From an uncultured Pelagibacteraceae bacterium (lineage in GTDB: Bacteria > Pseudomonadota > Alphaproteobacteria > Pelagibacterales > Pelagibacteraceae): 64,000 nucleotides of DNA. The stretch covers positions 1-64,000 of the forward strand of contig CACORY010000005.1 in assembly GCA_902629695.1 (NCBI GenBank), written 5' to 3'. The position numbers and the translations under genes were made by a program. Below the pieces are notes generated by a model. That model saw only the letters and a list, made by a program, of their open reading frames with translations. It made no database searches and was not told the origin of the DNA. Positions 19,144 through 27,377 of the stretch are shown here, piece by piece (the stretch's first letter is position 1; each line of letters starts with the position of its first letter).

Positions 19144-20805
19144 ATGGAAGTAGAATTAAGAGATCCTAATGTAATTATGAAACTTTCAAGGCTGGGCTCT
19201 TTCCATCAGTCTAAATTATCATTTTTGAGAAGTTTTTTAAATGAATTTAAAGATTGGGAATATAAAAGAGACTTATTTGATTTAGATAAAAAAGGATTTG
19301 GTGTTGTAGTTTATTCTTTTAAAAAAAAGGATAGAGTTTACTCTTTAATATGTTTTGCAAATGAAATACAGGATGGTGAAAGATCAGATAGAGTAATTGC
19401 TACAAAATGGGATGCAGCATTTACTTTATATGACGGCGTTCCAAATAAAGATGATATTGATAGATTAAAAAAAGAGGTACCTAAACAAGAAGTTGGTAGA
19501 TTATCTTATAAAGAGTTAACATTATCGAGAGCAAATAAATCAGTTAGGGTTTTTGATCATGTTGTAAAAAATTTAAGTAATGGACAACAACCAAATTTAG
19601 ATTTATTAGAAAAAGTTGGTTATCTTTATAGAACAACTGCTGTTTATGGTTCAGGTAAATTTGGACTTGCAGATCGTTTTAGAATTAAAAAAAGAGATGA
19701 AATAAACGGTCCATTTAGATTAGAAATGATGTTAGTTTATCTGGTAAGACAATTTACGTTTGACCAAGTCAATCATGTAGCAAAAAATAAAAATCCAAAA
19801 AAAGCTGTCGAATTAGATACTAAGATCTGTAAAAATCTTGGCATTGGAAATTCAACAGGCTTAGGAATGGCTCCCTTTATAGTTAATCACCCCACTTTGT
19901 TAAATAATTGGATCATGAGTAGAGAAAAAGCATTAAAAAAAATTAGAGAAATAAAAAAAGTAGATATTCATGACAGTAATTTATTTAAAACATGCTTAAA
20001 GAATTCAATTAAAAATATAACTAGTTGGAATACTGAAAGTGAATATCAATTAAAAAAAATAAAAGATCTTTTAAGTGATGTACAAAAATTTTTAGATTTC
20101 GTTGAAAAAAAATTTGATTTTGAAACTGATTATCCATTCAATCAATTGTATCTTTGGGTTGAGAAGAAAACTTGCGAGGAATGCATTGAGTATATTGTTT
20201 CTTTAATGATGGAGCCGTATAATGAAATTATAGAACCGTTAGTAAAACAAATGAGCTCTGAAGAAGATAATTATTTTACTATACCAACAAACAGAAACGT
20301 TGAAGAATTAAAGTTGATAATTGAAACTAAATATTCAAATATTTTATCTATTAATTTTGAAAAAAAACAAAATTTTAAAAAATTTTGGTTTATTTCAAAA
20401 AATAAAGAAGAGCCAAGAATTGCTGACAGATTTAAGGAAGAAGGATCTGATTTAGAACAACCTTTAGCAATCGCTAGAGATATAAAAAAATTATATGAAA
20501 AGTTATTAATAATAAAAAAAGATATGAAAATTGATGAGTTTTTAAGTGAGAATTCAGATTTAAGACATGTAGTTAGAAGAGCTTTTATAATTGAAAATTT
20601 TCCTTATTCCGAAATACAAGATAATACAATTAGTGAAAATACAATTCCAATAGATATGTTAAGACTGAAATTATCTTTTTTTGGCGCCCTAAAATTTGAT
20701 CCACGTTCTGATAAATGGCTGAGAATATGTATGTTTCAAGGTGCACCATTGCCAAGTGAATTAAAGAATTATGATGATCATTGGGTTTATAGTGCAAACT
20801 CTTAA
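19144..20805 (+). CDS. Uncharacterised 553-residue protein of the M19/DUF3726 cluster
   Basis: This is a large soluble protein with no family I can name. It has no signal peptide or membrane helix. Visible features are a Phe/Lys-rich N-terminus, a conserved-looking segment VGYLYRTTAVYGSGKFGLADR near 158-178, then mixed helical regions with KKTCEECIEY near 345. The end WLRICMFQGAPLPSELK suggests a compact C-terminal domain. It starts 2 bases after the M19 gene and ends 3 bases before the DUF3726 gene, so a shared pathway is probable. Its function is unknown. Confidence 0.6.
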   Translation: MEVELRDPNVIMKLSRLGSFHQSKLSFLRSFLNEFKDWEYKRDLFDLDKKGFGVVVYSFKKKDRVYSLICFANEIQDGERSDRVIATKWDAAFTLYDGVPNKDDIDRLKKEVPKQEVGRLSYKELTLSRANKSVRVFDHVVKNLSNGQQPNLDLLEKVGYLYRTTAVYGSGKFGLADRFRIKKRDEINGPFRLEMMLVYLVRQFTFDQVNHVAKNKNPKKAVELDTKICKNLGIGNSTGLGMAPFIVNHPTLLNNWIMSREKALKKIREIKKVDIHDSNLFKTCLKNSIKNITSWNTESEYQLKKIKDLLSDVQKFLDFVEKKFDFETDYPFNQLYLWVEKKTCEECIEYIVSLMMEPYNEIIEPLVKQMSSEEDNYFTIPTNRNVEELKLIIETKYSNILSINFEKKQNFKKFWFISKNKEEPRIADRFKEEGSDLEQPLAIARDIKKLYEKLLIIKKDMKIDEFLSENSDLRHVVRRAFIIENFPYSEIQDNTISENTIPIDMLRLKLSFFGALKFDPRSDKWLRICMFQGAPLPSELKNYDDHWVYSANS

Positions 20806-20808
20806 ACT

Positions 20809-21420
20809 ATGAAGTCTCTTAGTGAAATAGAAACAACATCAAAAAGAGCATCTAGAGCAGCAGGGTTTTCGTGGGGAGTTTCTGAAGAAGTTGGCAAATG
20901 TGTGAGATTATTAGAACTTTTTGGATTACCAGGTATTGTAAATCTAAATTCTTATTTAAAAGAAAAAAACATAAACGATTTTGAGAATTTAAAATTAATT
21001 GGGAATGAAAATAAACCTAAGAATAATTCATTTTGCCCAATTTATTTAGGAGTAAGTTTAATAGATCAAATAAGAACCGTTGAGTCATTTAAGAGTTGTT
21101 CGTTTATAAATATTGCTTATCCAATATTATTTATTCCTTTTTTAAGTCGAGCTTCTGAAGTTATAGGTAAAAAAATTTTATTTATTTTTGATAATAATCA
21201 ATTTTTATTAAATTTTAATTTATGCATCTCTTCAAATCTTACTAAAAAACAATATCCAAATTTAGCAAAAAAAATTAAGATTAATTTTTTAGAAAACACA
21301 GATAATTTTAGTGAATTAGAATGGAAAAGTCTTTATAAACTTTCAGAAGAGACTTTTGTAGAAGAAACAGAAAGTTTAAAACAAGGTGCAGCAGGAGCTG
21401 GCTTAAATGACAATGATTAA
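20809..21420 (+). CDS. DUF3726 family protein
   Basis: This 203-residue protein has the N-terminal signature of DUF3726: SLSEIETTSKRASRAAGFSWG, then EEVGKCVRLLELFG. The end is Gly/Ala-rich (KQGAAGAGLNDND). No biochemical role is established for this family to my knowledge. Its position directly behind the degraded dipeptidase homologue and the 553-residue unknown suggests a common process. The following cysteine microprotein overlaps its end by 14 bases. Confidence 0.75.
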   Translation: MKSLSEIETTSKRASRAAGFSWGVSEEVGKCVRLLELFGLPGIVNLNSYLKEKNINDFENLKLIGNENKPKNNSFCPIYLGVSLIDQIRTVESFKSCSFINIAYPILFIPFLSRASEVIGKKILFIFDNNQFLLNFNLCISSNLTKKQYPNLAKKIKINFLENTDNFSELEWKSLYKLSEETFVEETESLKQGAAGAGLNDND

Positions 21421-21574
21421 AGTTGAAGATTTAAAAGAAAAAGATTTAAAAGAATTGGATGACATATGTGATGAATGTAAAAAAGAAGATGAAAGTGTAT
21501 CTCAAAATCTAATTCTCACAGGTTTTAAAATATGTAAATCCTGTCGAGTATCTAAGACAATATTTCCTTTTTAA
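21407..21574 (+). CDS. Four-cysteine microprotein, zinc-ribbon-like
   Basis: This is a small gene of 55 residues. Translation gives two CxxC pairs, CDEC near residues 21-24 and CKSC near 43-46, on an otherwise charged chain (EDLKEKDLKELDD). The spacing suits a zinc ribbon or rubredoxin-like knuckle. It begins inside the DUF3726 gene (ATGACAATG, start at 21407 or 21413) and its stop overlaps the convergent YIP1 gene by four bases. Coupled translation with DUF3726 argues that it is real. Confidence 0.62.
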   Translation: MTMIKVEDLKEKDLKELDDICDECKKEDESVSQNLILTGFKICKSCRVSKTIFPF

Positions 21575-22113
21575 ATATGATTAATTGGTAAAGCATTCAT
21601 TCGACTCATCACAAAAGCAATAGACAAAAAAGCAATAATTAAAAAAGCTAAAAAGATTATTCCAAAAGATTTAAAATTTGATTTAAGATTTAGTATTTCT
21701 CTTGTTGAAATTATTAACGAAGCAAAAATCCAAAATTGAGTTAGAAAAATAATTGGTATCATTAATTCAGGTGTTATAGCAAAAAATCTTAATAATCCTG
21801 GCGCATGAGCAAATCCTACCCCAGTAAGAACTTTCTTAAAGGAAACTTTAGTTTGCTTATCAGGAAAAATTTTTACACCAATGACAAATATAAGTATCGC
21901 CCAAATAAACCAAGTAAGAATTGCAGTCAATCCTGACATTGCTACAGCAGTCTTAATTACGGTATTAGCAGCAACCGCGCCTGCTATACCATCTAAAATC
22001 ATAATCATTCCAGCAAAATAAATTGATGCCTCACCAAAATTTTTGTTATCACTGTATAGAGATTTGTCTAATTTAATTGACTTAAATACAATATTGAGAA
22101 ATTCACCAAACAT
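21571..22113 (-). CDS. YIP1-family integral membrane protein
   Basis: This 180-residue membrane protein has about five hydrophobic helices and a Yip1-domain look (LNIVFKSIKLDKSLYSDNKNFGEASIYF at the start, GVGFAHAPGLLRFFA in the middle). Bacterial YIP1 proteins are of unknown function. Its start directly follows the stop of a 34-residue single-helix microprotein on the same strand, so the two are likely co-translated. It converges with the cysteine microprotein gene. Confidence 0.72.
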   Translation of the reverse strand: MFGEFLNIVFKSIKLDKSLYSDNKNFGEASIYFAGMIMILDGIAGAVAANTVIKTAVAMSGLTAILTWFIWAILIFVIGVKIFPDKQTKVSFKKVLTGVGFAHAPGLLRFFAITPELMIPIIFLTQFWIFASLIISTREILNLKSNFKSFGIIFLAFLIIAFLSIAFVMSRMNALPINHI

Positions 22114-22218
22114 TTATTCTTTTTTATTTTTTTGCTCTTTATATGAAATAATTAATGGAAATATTATTAAAGCAATAATAATGATAATGCAAATTCCAAT
22201 TAAAAAAGCTTTAGACAT
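22114..22218 (-). CDS. Single-helix membrane microprotein
   Basis: This is a 34-residue reading frame. It starts MSKAFLIG, continues with an Ile-rich hydrophobic helix of about 20 residues and ends in a charged tail (YKEQKNKKE). The stop codon is followed immediately by the ATG of the YIP1 gene, and there is a terminator hairpin just upstream for the previous unit. It may be a small membrane partner of YIP1. The support is position and composition only. Confidence 0.5.
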   Translation of the reverse strand: MSKAFLIGICIIIIIALIIFPLIISYKEQKNKKE

Positions 22219-22230
22219 GTGAAATAAAAA

Positions 22231-22254
22231 GGGAGGGGATTATATTCCCCTCCC
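22231..22254 (-). terminator. Terminator of the metF/gcvT-like operon
   Basis: GGGAGGGGA at 22231-22239 pairs perfectly with TCCCCTCCC at 22246-22254 over a 6-base loop. It is a GC-rich stem in a very AT-rich background. Read on the minus strand it follows the stop of the GcvT-like gene by 9 bases and is followed by a run of five T. This is a convincing intrinsic terminator. Confidence 0.85.
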
Positions 22255-22262
22255 AAAAAATA

Positions 22263-23621
22263 TTAACCTTTAACAACTTCTCTAGTATTTGCGTTGTAAG
22301 ACTCTTTAAAGGGTATATCTACCACCTCGGCATCAACAGGTTTTCCTGGGGCGTCAGAGTATTTTTCGGGTAAATGTATTTTATATTTTGATCCAACTTT
22401 TCCTTTTGGAAAACCATTTGTATTTAAAGTACCATCAAAAGGAATGTAGCCCATAGCTATATTCTTTTTCTTTTCAGGATGATACCATGGAGAGGTTACA
22501 AATCCTACTGGGTCACCACCACTTTCATTTGATATTAACCAAAAATCTGGTGCATAATCTTCAATAGGTTTACCACCTAGTTCAAAACCAACTAATTGTA
22601 ATTTATAGGGTTTTTTTCCAGCTTTCAAATCGGCACCCATTTTTTCCAAAGCTTTTTTTCCAACATAATCAGCTTTTTTATTCCATTCACCTTTTCCGGA
22701 TAATGAAACTTGATAACCTAAATTACATTGAAAAGGATTGTGTTGTTGATCCATATCTTGTCCCCAAGAAAGAATCCCAGCTTGAATCCTTCTGTGGTGC
22801 GCAGGCGCAATAACCATAAGATTGTGTTTTTTTCCAGCTTCAAGAACCGCATTCCACATATCTTCTGCATATAGTGTTGCATTTCTTAAATAAATTTCAT
22901 AGCCGGCTTCACCGGAGAAACCAGATTGAGAAATTACACAACTTCTTCCACCAACTTTTACTTCTGCCAAACCATAAAAAGGCATATTGTCAAAATCAAC
23001 TTGATCTCCACATAAATCTTTCATTAGAGCTTTTGATTTAGGACCTTGAATTTGAACCGGACACGCGTCAATTTCTTCAACTGTGCAATTGAATCTTCCA
23101 TCGGCATTAACGCCTTGTAAATACATTCCAATATCGGAATCTGATAAAGAAAACCAAAACTCATCCTTTGAAATTCTCAAAAGAATTGGATCATTTAAAA
23201 CTCCTCCATATGCATTACATAAAATTACATACCTTGCTCTCATAGGTGAAATTTTTGTTGCATCTCTTGTTATAACGTAATCGACAAATTTTTCTGCATC
23301 TGGTCCTTTAACTTGTATTTGTCTTTCAACAGCTACATTCCACATTGTAACATGGTTTACTATTGCATCGTACTCAACCATCGCTCCACCATCCTCAGGT
23401 TTAACGTAACCTCTTGGATGATAAATACGGTTATAAACAGTTGCTCTCCAGCAACCTGCTTGCATTGATAAATGCCAATAAGGTGATTTTCTTACTCTTG
23501 TTGAAATTAACATTTCAACTTTTGTTGGTCCGCTTTGTCTTAAATTATATGGTACTTTCCTATCTGATTGATCAACGGTAGTAACATGTTTTAGTTTAGT
23601 ATAGTCAAATTCTTTAGACAT
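22263..23621 (-). CDS. GcvT/DmdA-like THF-dependent methyltransferase
   Basis: This protein of about 452 residues is related to the glycine-cleavage T protein and to the DMSP demethylase DmdA. Typical GcvT segments are WHLSMQAGCWRATVYNRIYHPRG, VQIQGPKSKALMKDL, SGFSGEAGYEIYL and AGILSWGQDMDQQHNPFQCNLG. SAR11 DmdA is about 370 residues with a different N-terminus, so this is a longer paralogue. I chose the ATG at 23621 because AAGGAG sits 7 bases before it. The ATG at 23627 lies only one base after the ribosome site. It overlaps the MetF-like gene by 8 bases, so it probably passes a substrate methyl to THF. The substrate is not known. Confidence 0.8.
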   Translation of the reverse strand: MSKEFDYTKLKHVTTVDQSDRKVPYNLRQSGPTKVEMLISTRVRKSPYWHLSMQAGCWRATVYNRIYHPRGYVKPEDGGAMVEYDAIVNHVTMWNVAVERQIQVKGPDAEKFVDYVITRDATKISPMRARYVILCNAYGGVLNDPILLRISKDEFWFSLSDSDIGMYLQGVNADGRFNCTVEEIDACPVQIQGPKSKALMKDLCGDQVDFDNMPFYGLAEVKVGGRSCVISQSGFSGEAGYEIYLRNATLYAEDMWNAVLEAGKKHNLMVIAPAHHRRIQAGILSWGQDMDQQHNPFQCNLGYQVSLSGKGEWNKKADYVGKKALEKMGADLKAGKKPYKLQLVGFELGGKPIEDYAPDFWLISNESGGDPVGFVTSPWYHPEKKKNIAMGYIPFDGTLNTNGFPKGKVGSKYKIHLPEKYSDAPGKPVDAEVVDIPFKESYNANTREVVKG

Positions 23622-24387
23622 AACCATTCTCCTTCAACCACTTGTTAGTTTCCTTCAAGCCGCCGAATGTATAAATGTGGAAGAAATCAGTATGCGATTT
23701 AACTTTCCCAATTAATTCATTAGGGTCTTTAGGTTTCAATAAATCTAAAGCCTTACTAAAGTTAGATTTAAGAAAGTTTAAGGAATTTTTTGCTCCAACA
23801 ATATTAGCAAATTTTATTAAGCTAGATATTTTTAGAGGGCCAGTAATTCCCACATGTACTGGTACGCTTTGTTTAGAGATAAAATCTATAATTGGCTGGG
23901 GATCTAATAACCATTGAGTTACTATATAGTCAGCGTAAGGCTTTTTATCAATCATAGCTTTTTCTAAATCTGAGTCGGATATATCAGGACTCCCCTCTGG
24001 GTGTCCAGCAATTCCTATTGTCATCTTCTCAAAATAACCAGTTTCTAAAAGTTGAAAAGAACTATCAAATTTTCCCATTGGTTCTCTCCCACCACCAATT
24101 ATTAGAACTTGTTTAACACCTCCGTCTTTACATCTAGAGATATAATCTTTAAGTTGTTCCTCATTTTGCATCGATCGTGCAGGGAAATGGGGCACTGGAT
24201 TGAAACCTTTTTTTACCAACTCAACTGCCTGTTGAGCAGTCTCTTTATAATCTCCACCTGGTAGCATTGTGATATATACATCACTTACCGGTGGGACTGT
24301 ATCAAGATCAGTTTGCGGTCCAATTTCTAAAGAAAATTTCATGTCTTTATCATTATATTTTTTAAAAAAGCTGTCAAAGAAATTCAT
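23614..24387 (-). CDS. Methylenetetrahydrofolate reductase-like protein
   Basis: This 257-residue TIM-barrel flavoprotein is of the MetF family. It has SLEIGPQTDL near the start, PHFPARS, IAGHPEGSPDIS and an IVTQWLLDPQP segment (E. coli has ITQFFFD). I start it at the ATG at 24387. The longer frame to 24456 uses TTG and runs into the divergent oxygenase start. It is translationally coupled to the GcvT-like gene. Together they would move a methyl as 5-methyl-THF and re-oxidise it to methylene-THF, as MetF partners do in aryl-O-demethylation systems (inference). Confidence 0.82.
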   Translation of the reverse strand: MNFFDSFFKKYNDKDMKFSLEIGPQTDLDTVPPVSDVYITMLPGGDYKETAQQAVELVKKGFNPVPHFPARSMQNEEQLKDYISRCKDGGVKQVLIIGGGREPMGKFDSSFQLLETGYFEKMTIGIAGHPEGSPDISDSDLEKAMIDKKPYADYIVTQWLLDPQPIIDFISKQSVPVHVGITGPLKISSLIKFANIVGAKNSLNFLKSNFSKALDLLKPKDPNELIGKVKSHTDFFHIYTFGGLKETNKWLKENGYV

Positions 24388-24420
24388 ATATATATGTGGC
24401 GAAATTAGTTGCCAAAATAT

Positions 24421-25635
24421 ATGCCCATGATAATTTTTTTTGTGATCCAGAATCAAAAAAATTTACCTTTATCTGAAATACTAAATATTGATAAACTTTA
24501 TAATGTAGACAAGCCCATAGAAGTAGCCAACGGTTTACCTAATGAGTGTTATACGAATAAAGATTACTTAGCCTTTGAGAGAGAAAAGATATTTTTTAAT
24601 AAATGGACGGTTATCGGTGTTGGTAATTCAATACCAAATCCTGGAGACGCTAAACCTTACAATCTATTAGGAATTCCTTTGATAATGATTAGGGATAAGA
24701 AAAAAAAAATTAGGGTTTTTCACAATGTATGTAGCCACAGAGGATTTAAATTATTAGATAATAGCTGCAATTTAAAAAATGTTATCAGATGTCCATATCA
24801 TTCCTGGTCTTATGACTTTAGGGGTAATCTTATTGCAACTCCTCATATCGGCGGACTAAACAATCATCAATCTGAAAAATTTGATAAAACAAAAAGTAAT
24901 TTAAAAGAAGTGAGAACTAGAATTTGGATGGATATTATATTTGTGAATATAAATTCAAATGAAATTAATTTTGATGATTATATGAAACCACTTGAGCAAA
25001 GATGGGCAAAATTTATTACTCGCGATGATCAAAAATCAATCGTTCACTCAAATGATTATGGTTATTTCAATTTAGATGTAAAATGTAATTGGAAATTTGC
25101 TATAGAAAATTATTGTGAAAGTTATCATTTGCCTACAATACATCCAGAGCTTAATAAAGTTTCAAATATAGACGATCATTATCATATACAAAGTCTGCCT
25201 AATAGATTTGCTGGTCAAGGAAGTAAAAAATACGAACAATTAATTAAAGGTAACAAAAAATTTAAAAATTTTCCTCACTGGGATAAAAATCTGGTTAAAA
25301 ATTCAGAATATATAGCTTTATTTCCTAATGTGATGATAGGCTTACACATAGATCATTTTTATATTTTTTGGTTGGAACCAATTACGATTAATAAAACTAA
25401 AGAGCATATGCAAATGTATTATGTTGGTAATGAAAGTGCCAATGGTGAAGAATTAAAAGAATTGAGAAAAGAAAATGTAAGATTTTGGAAAGATGTTATG
25501 TTGGAAGATGTAAGTGCTATAGAGGGAATGCAAGAAGGGAGAAATTCACCTGTTTACAATGGTGGAAATTTTTCACCAGTCATGGATCAACCAACTCATC
25601 AATTCCATAAATGGATAGCAAATAGTTTATTATGA
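24421..25635 (+). CDS. Rieske non-heme iron oxygenase alpha subunit
   Basis: This protein of about 404 residues resembles glycine betaine/choline/carnitine monooxygenases. The Rieske [2Fe-2S] ligands are CSH...CPYH (CSHRGFKLL and RCPYHSW). The catalytic domain has NWKFAIENYCESYHLPTIHPEL with the two iron His ligands. It probably hydroxylates an N-methyl or C-H bond of a small cation and needs a reductase, which I do not see nearby. The start is uncertain: TTG 24409, ATG 24421 or ATG 24427. It is divergent from the MetF/GcvT-like pair and leads a tightly packed plus-strand string. Confidence 0.85.
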   Translation: MPMIIFFVIQNQKNLPLSEILNIDKLYNVDKPIEVANGLPNECYTNKDYLAFEREKIFFNKWTVIGVGNSIPNPGDAKPYNLLGIPLIMIRDKKKKIRVFHNVCSHRGFKLLDNSCNLKNVIRCPYHSWSYDFRGNLIATPHIGGLNNHQSEKFDKTKSNLKEVRTRIWMDIIFVNINSNEINFDDYMKPLEQRWAKFITRDDQKSIVHSNDYGYFNLDVKCNWKFAIENYCESYHLPTIHPELNKVSNIDDHYHIQSLPNRFAGQGSKKYEQLIKGNKKFKNFPHWDKNLVKNSEYIALFPNVMIGLHIDHFYIFWLEPITINKTKEHMQMYYVGNESANGEELKELRKENVRFWKDVMLEDVSAIEGMQEGRNSPVYNGGNFSPVMDQPTHQFHKWIANSLL

Positions 25636-26039
25636 AAATAATTTTAATAATGGGACTACCTGGATCAGGAAAAACTACGCTAGCAAATGAATTAGGTCCA
25701 TTGCTGAAAGCAAAAAGATTAAATGCTGATGAAGTAAGAAAAGAAGCAAATGATTGGGATTTTTCTGAAGAGGGAAGAAAAAGACAAGCAAAAAGAATGG
25801 CAGATTTTGCTTTAAATATGAGAGAGGATGGAAGTTATGTTGTTGCAGATTTTATTTGCCCAACACCAGAGGCTAGAAGTTTGTTTCCCGCAGATTATAT
25901 AGTTTGGATGGACACAATAAAAGAAGGAAGGTTTGATGATACTAATAAGATGTTTGTCAAACCTGATAACTATGACTTTCATGTTACAACACAAGATGCT
26001 AAAAATTGGGCACCCAAAATATACAAAGAAATAAAATAA
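25632..26039 (+). CDS. Adenylylsulfate-kinase-like P-loop kinase
   Basis: This 135-residue protein has Walker A GLPGSGKTT at residues 8-16, then LNADEVRKEANDWDFSEEGRKRQ and VVADFICPTPEAR, which line up with the LDGDNVR, FS..DR and FISP motifs of APS kinase (CysC). It is shorter than CysC (about 200 residues). Its start overlaps the Rieske gene by four bases and its stop overlaps the next gene by one. SAR11 generally lacks assimilatory sulfate reduction, so a different small-molecule kinase role is likely. Confidence 0.75.
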   Translation: MKIILIMGLPGSGKTTLANELGPLLKAKRLNADEVRKEANDWDFSEEGRKRQAKRMADFALNMREDGSYVVADFICPTPEARSLFPADYIVWMDTIKEGRFDDTNKMFVKPDNYDFHVTTQDAKNWAPKIYKEIK

Positions 26040-26413
26040 TGGCTTATAAATGGGATAATAAAAAACCAACTGCGCAAATGTTAGGAAGATGGCAACCATT
26101 TCATGATGGTCATTATACTTTATTTAAAGAGATAATAAAAAAAACAGGCCAAGTTTGTATACAAATAAGAGATGTCCAAGGAGTAGATGATAATCCTTTT
26201 GACTTTGAAACTGTTAAGAAAAATATTGAGGAAAGACTTAACCCAGAGTTTGAAGGTCGTTTTAAAATTATATTAGTTCCTAACATTACAAATATTTGTT
26301 ATGGAAGAGGAGTAGGATACAAAATCGAAGAGATAGTATTGTCTGATGAAATACAGAAAATTTCAGCCACTAAAATCAGAGCCAAGATGAGAGAAGAAGG
26401 TAAGCTTAAATAA
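26039..26413 (+). CDS. HxGH nucleotidyltransferase
   Basis: This 124-residue protein is of the nucleotidylyltransferase alpha/beta-phosphodiesterase superfamily. The active-site motif is GRWQPFHDGHYTLF (HxGH read as HDGH, near residues 22-25) and the C-terminal ISATKIR equals the usual ISSTxIR. Such enzymes transfer AMP or CMP to a phosphate or sulfate. It overlaps the APS-kinase-like gene (TAATG), forming a kinase/nucleotidyltransferase pair. The substrate is unknown. I reject the upstream extension because it runs into the kinase. Confidence 0.78.
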   Translation: MAYKWDNKKPTAQMLGRWQPFHDGHYTLFKEIIKKTGQVCIQIRDVQGVDDNPFDFETVKKNIEERLNPEFEGRFKIILVPNITNICYGRGVGYKIEEIVLSDEIQKISATKIRAKMREEGKLK

Positions 26414-26421
26414 AACTTTCA

Positions 26422-27195
26422 ATGAATATTAAAGTTAAATATTTACAAAGTGGGATTTCAATTATAACAATGAATGAACCTAAAACTTATAATTCTTTAT
26501 CTTATAAAAACTTAAAAAATCTGATTAGAGTTTTTCAAAAGCTTGATAAAGAAAAAAGAACAAAAGTGATTATTCTGGAAGGCGCTGGCAAAGGTTTTAG
26601 CGCTGGACACAATTTGAGAGAAGTAAAAAATTTGAAAGTAAAGAACAGATATCAAAAATTGTTTAATTTATGTTCTAAATTGATGATACAAATTGTTGAG
26701 GGAAAAAAACCAGTTATTGCAAAAGTTCATGGAGCAGCATATGCAGCTGGCTGCCAGCTAGTTGCAAGTTGTGATTTGGCATTTAGCACAAAAGATGCAT
26801 TTTTTGCAACACCAGGAGTAAATATTGGATTATTTTGTAGCACACCAATGGTAGCAGTAAGTAGAAAAATTAATAGAAAACCTATGATGAAAATGTTGTT
26901 AACAGGAGAACCTATTAGAGCTAATTATGCAAAAGAAATTGGATTAATTAATGATTATTTTTCGAAATCAAAATTAAACACAGAAGTTTTAAAAGTTGCA
27001 AAGAAAATTGCTTCAAAATCTAATCTTACAATTAAAATTGGCAAGCAGGCTTTTTATAAGCAGCTAGAGATGCCTTTGAAAAAGGCTTACTCATATACCA
27101 GTAAAATGATGACAATAAATATGATGACAATGGACGCTAAGGAGGGCATTTCAGCTTTTTTAGAAAAAAGAAAACCTAAATGGAAAAATAAATAA
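26422..27195 (+). CDS. Enoyl-CoA hydratase/isomerase family protein
   Basis: This 257-residue crotonase-fold protein has oxyanion-hole segments ILEGAGKGFSAGHNLREV near 50-67 and AKVHGAAYAAGCQLVASCDLAF near 97-118. It resembles the ECHDC3-type clade (SAGHNLRE). The usual Glu pair of hydratases is not plainly placed, so it may be an isomerase or another crotonase activity. It lies 8 bases behind the nucleotidyltransferase and overlaps the next small gene by one base. Confidence 0.85.
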   Translation: MNIKVKYLQSGISIITMNEPKTYNSLSYKNLKNLIRVFQKLDKEKRTKVIILEGAGKGFSAGHNLREVKNLKVKNRYQKLFNLCSKLMIQIVEGKKPVIAKVHGAAYAAGCQLVASCDLAFSTKDAFFATPGVNIGLFCSTPMVAVSRKINRKPMMKMLLTGEPIRANYAKEIGLINDYFSKSKLNTEVLKVAKKIASKSNLTIKIGKQAFYKQLEMPLKKAYSYTSKMMTINMMTMDAKEGISAFLEKRKPKWKNK

Positions 27196-27377
27196 TGATA
27201 AAAAATATTATAATTATAATTTTTATAATTATTGGCTTACTTATTATTTATAATTTTAGAGATCATAATCAAAAAAGAGCCATAGATGCATGTATAGCGG
27301 GTAGTCAAAAACTTGATAAACCTATGACATTAGAGGAAGCAAAAATTTTCTGTGAGAATAAAATTAAGAGTAAGTAA
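27195..27377 (+). CDS. Small single-pass membrane protein
   Basis: This is a 60-residue protein with one strongly hydrophobic N-terminal helix (residues 3-21, Ile-rich) and a soluble tail containing two Cys (DACIAG and FCENK), which could form a disulfide in the periplasm. It has one-base overlaps (TAATG type) with both neighbours, so it is part of the operon. I recognise no family. Confidence 0.6.
   Translation: MIKNIIIIIFIIIGLLIIYNFRDHNQKRAIDACIAGSQKLDKPMTLEEAKIFCENKIKSK

Noticed and set aside
22263-23621. Calling the GcvT-like gene dmdA
   Set aside because: It is about 80 residues longer than SAR11 DmdA with a different N-terminus. Only the general GcvT/DmdA family is supported.
24388-24456. 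Longer MetF-like start at 24456
   Set aside because: It begins with TTG, overlaps the divergent oxygenase and adds residues foreign to the family. ATG at 24387 fits better.
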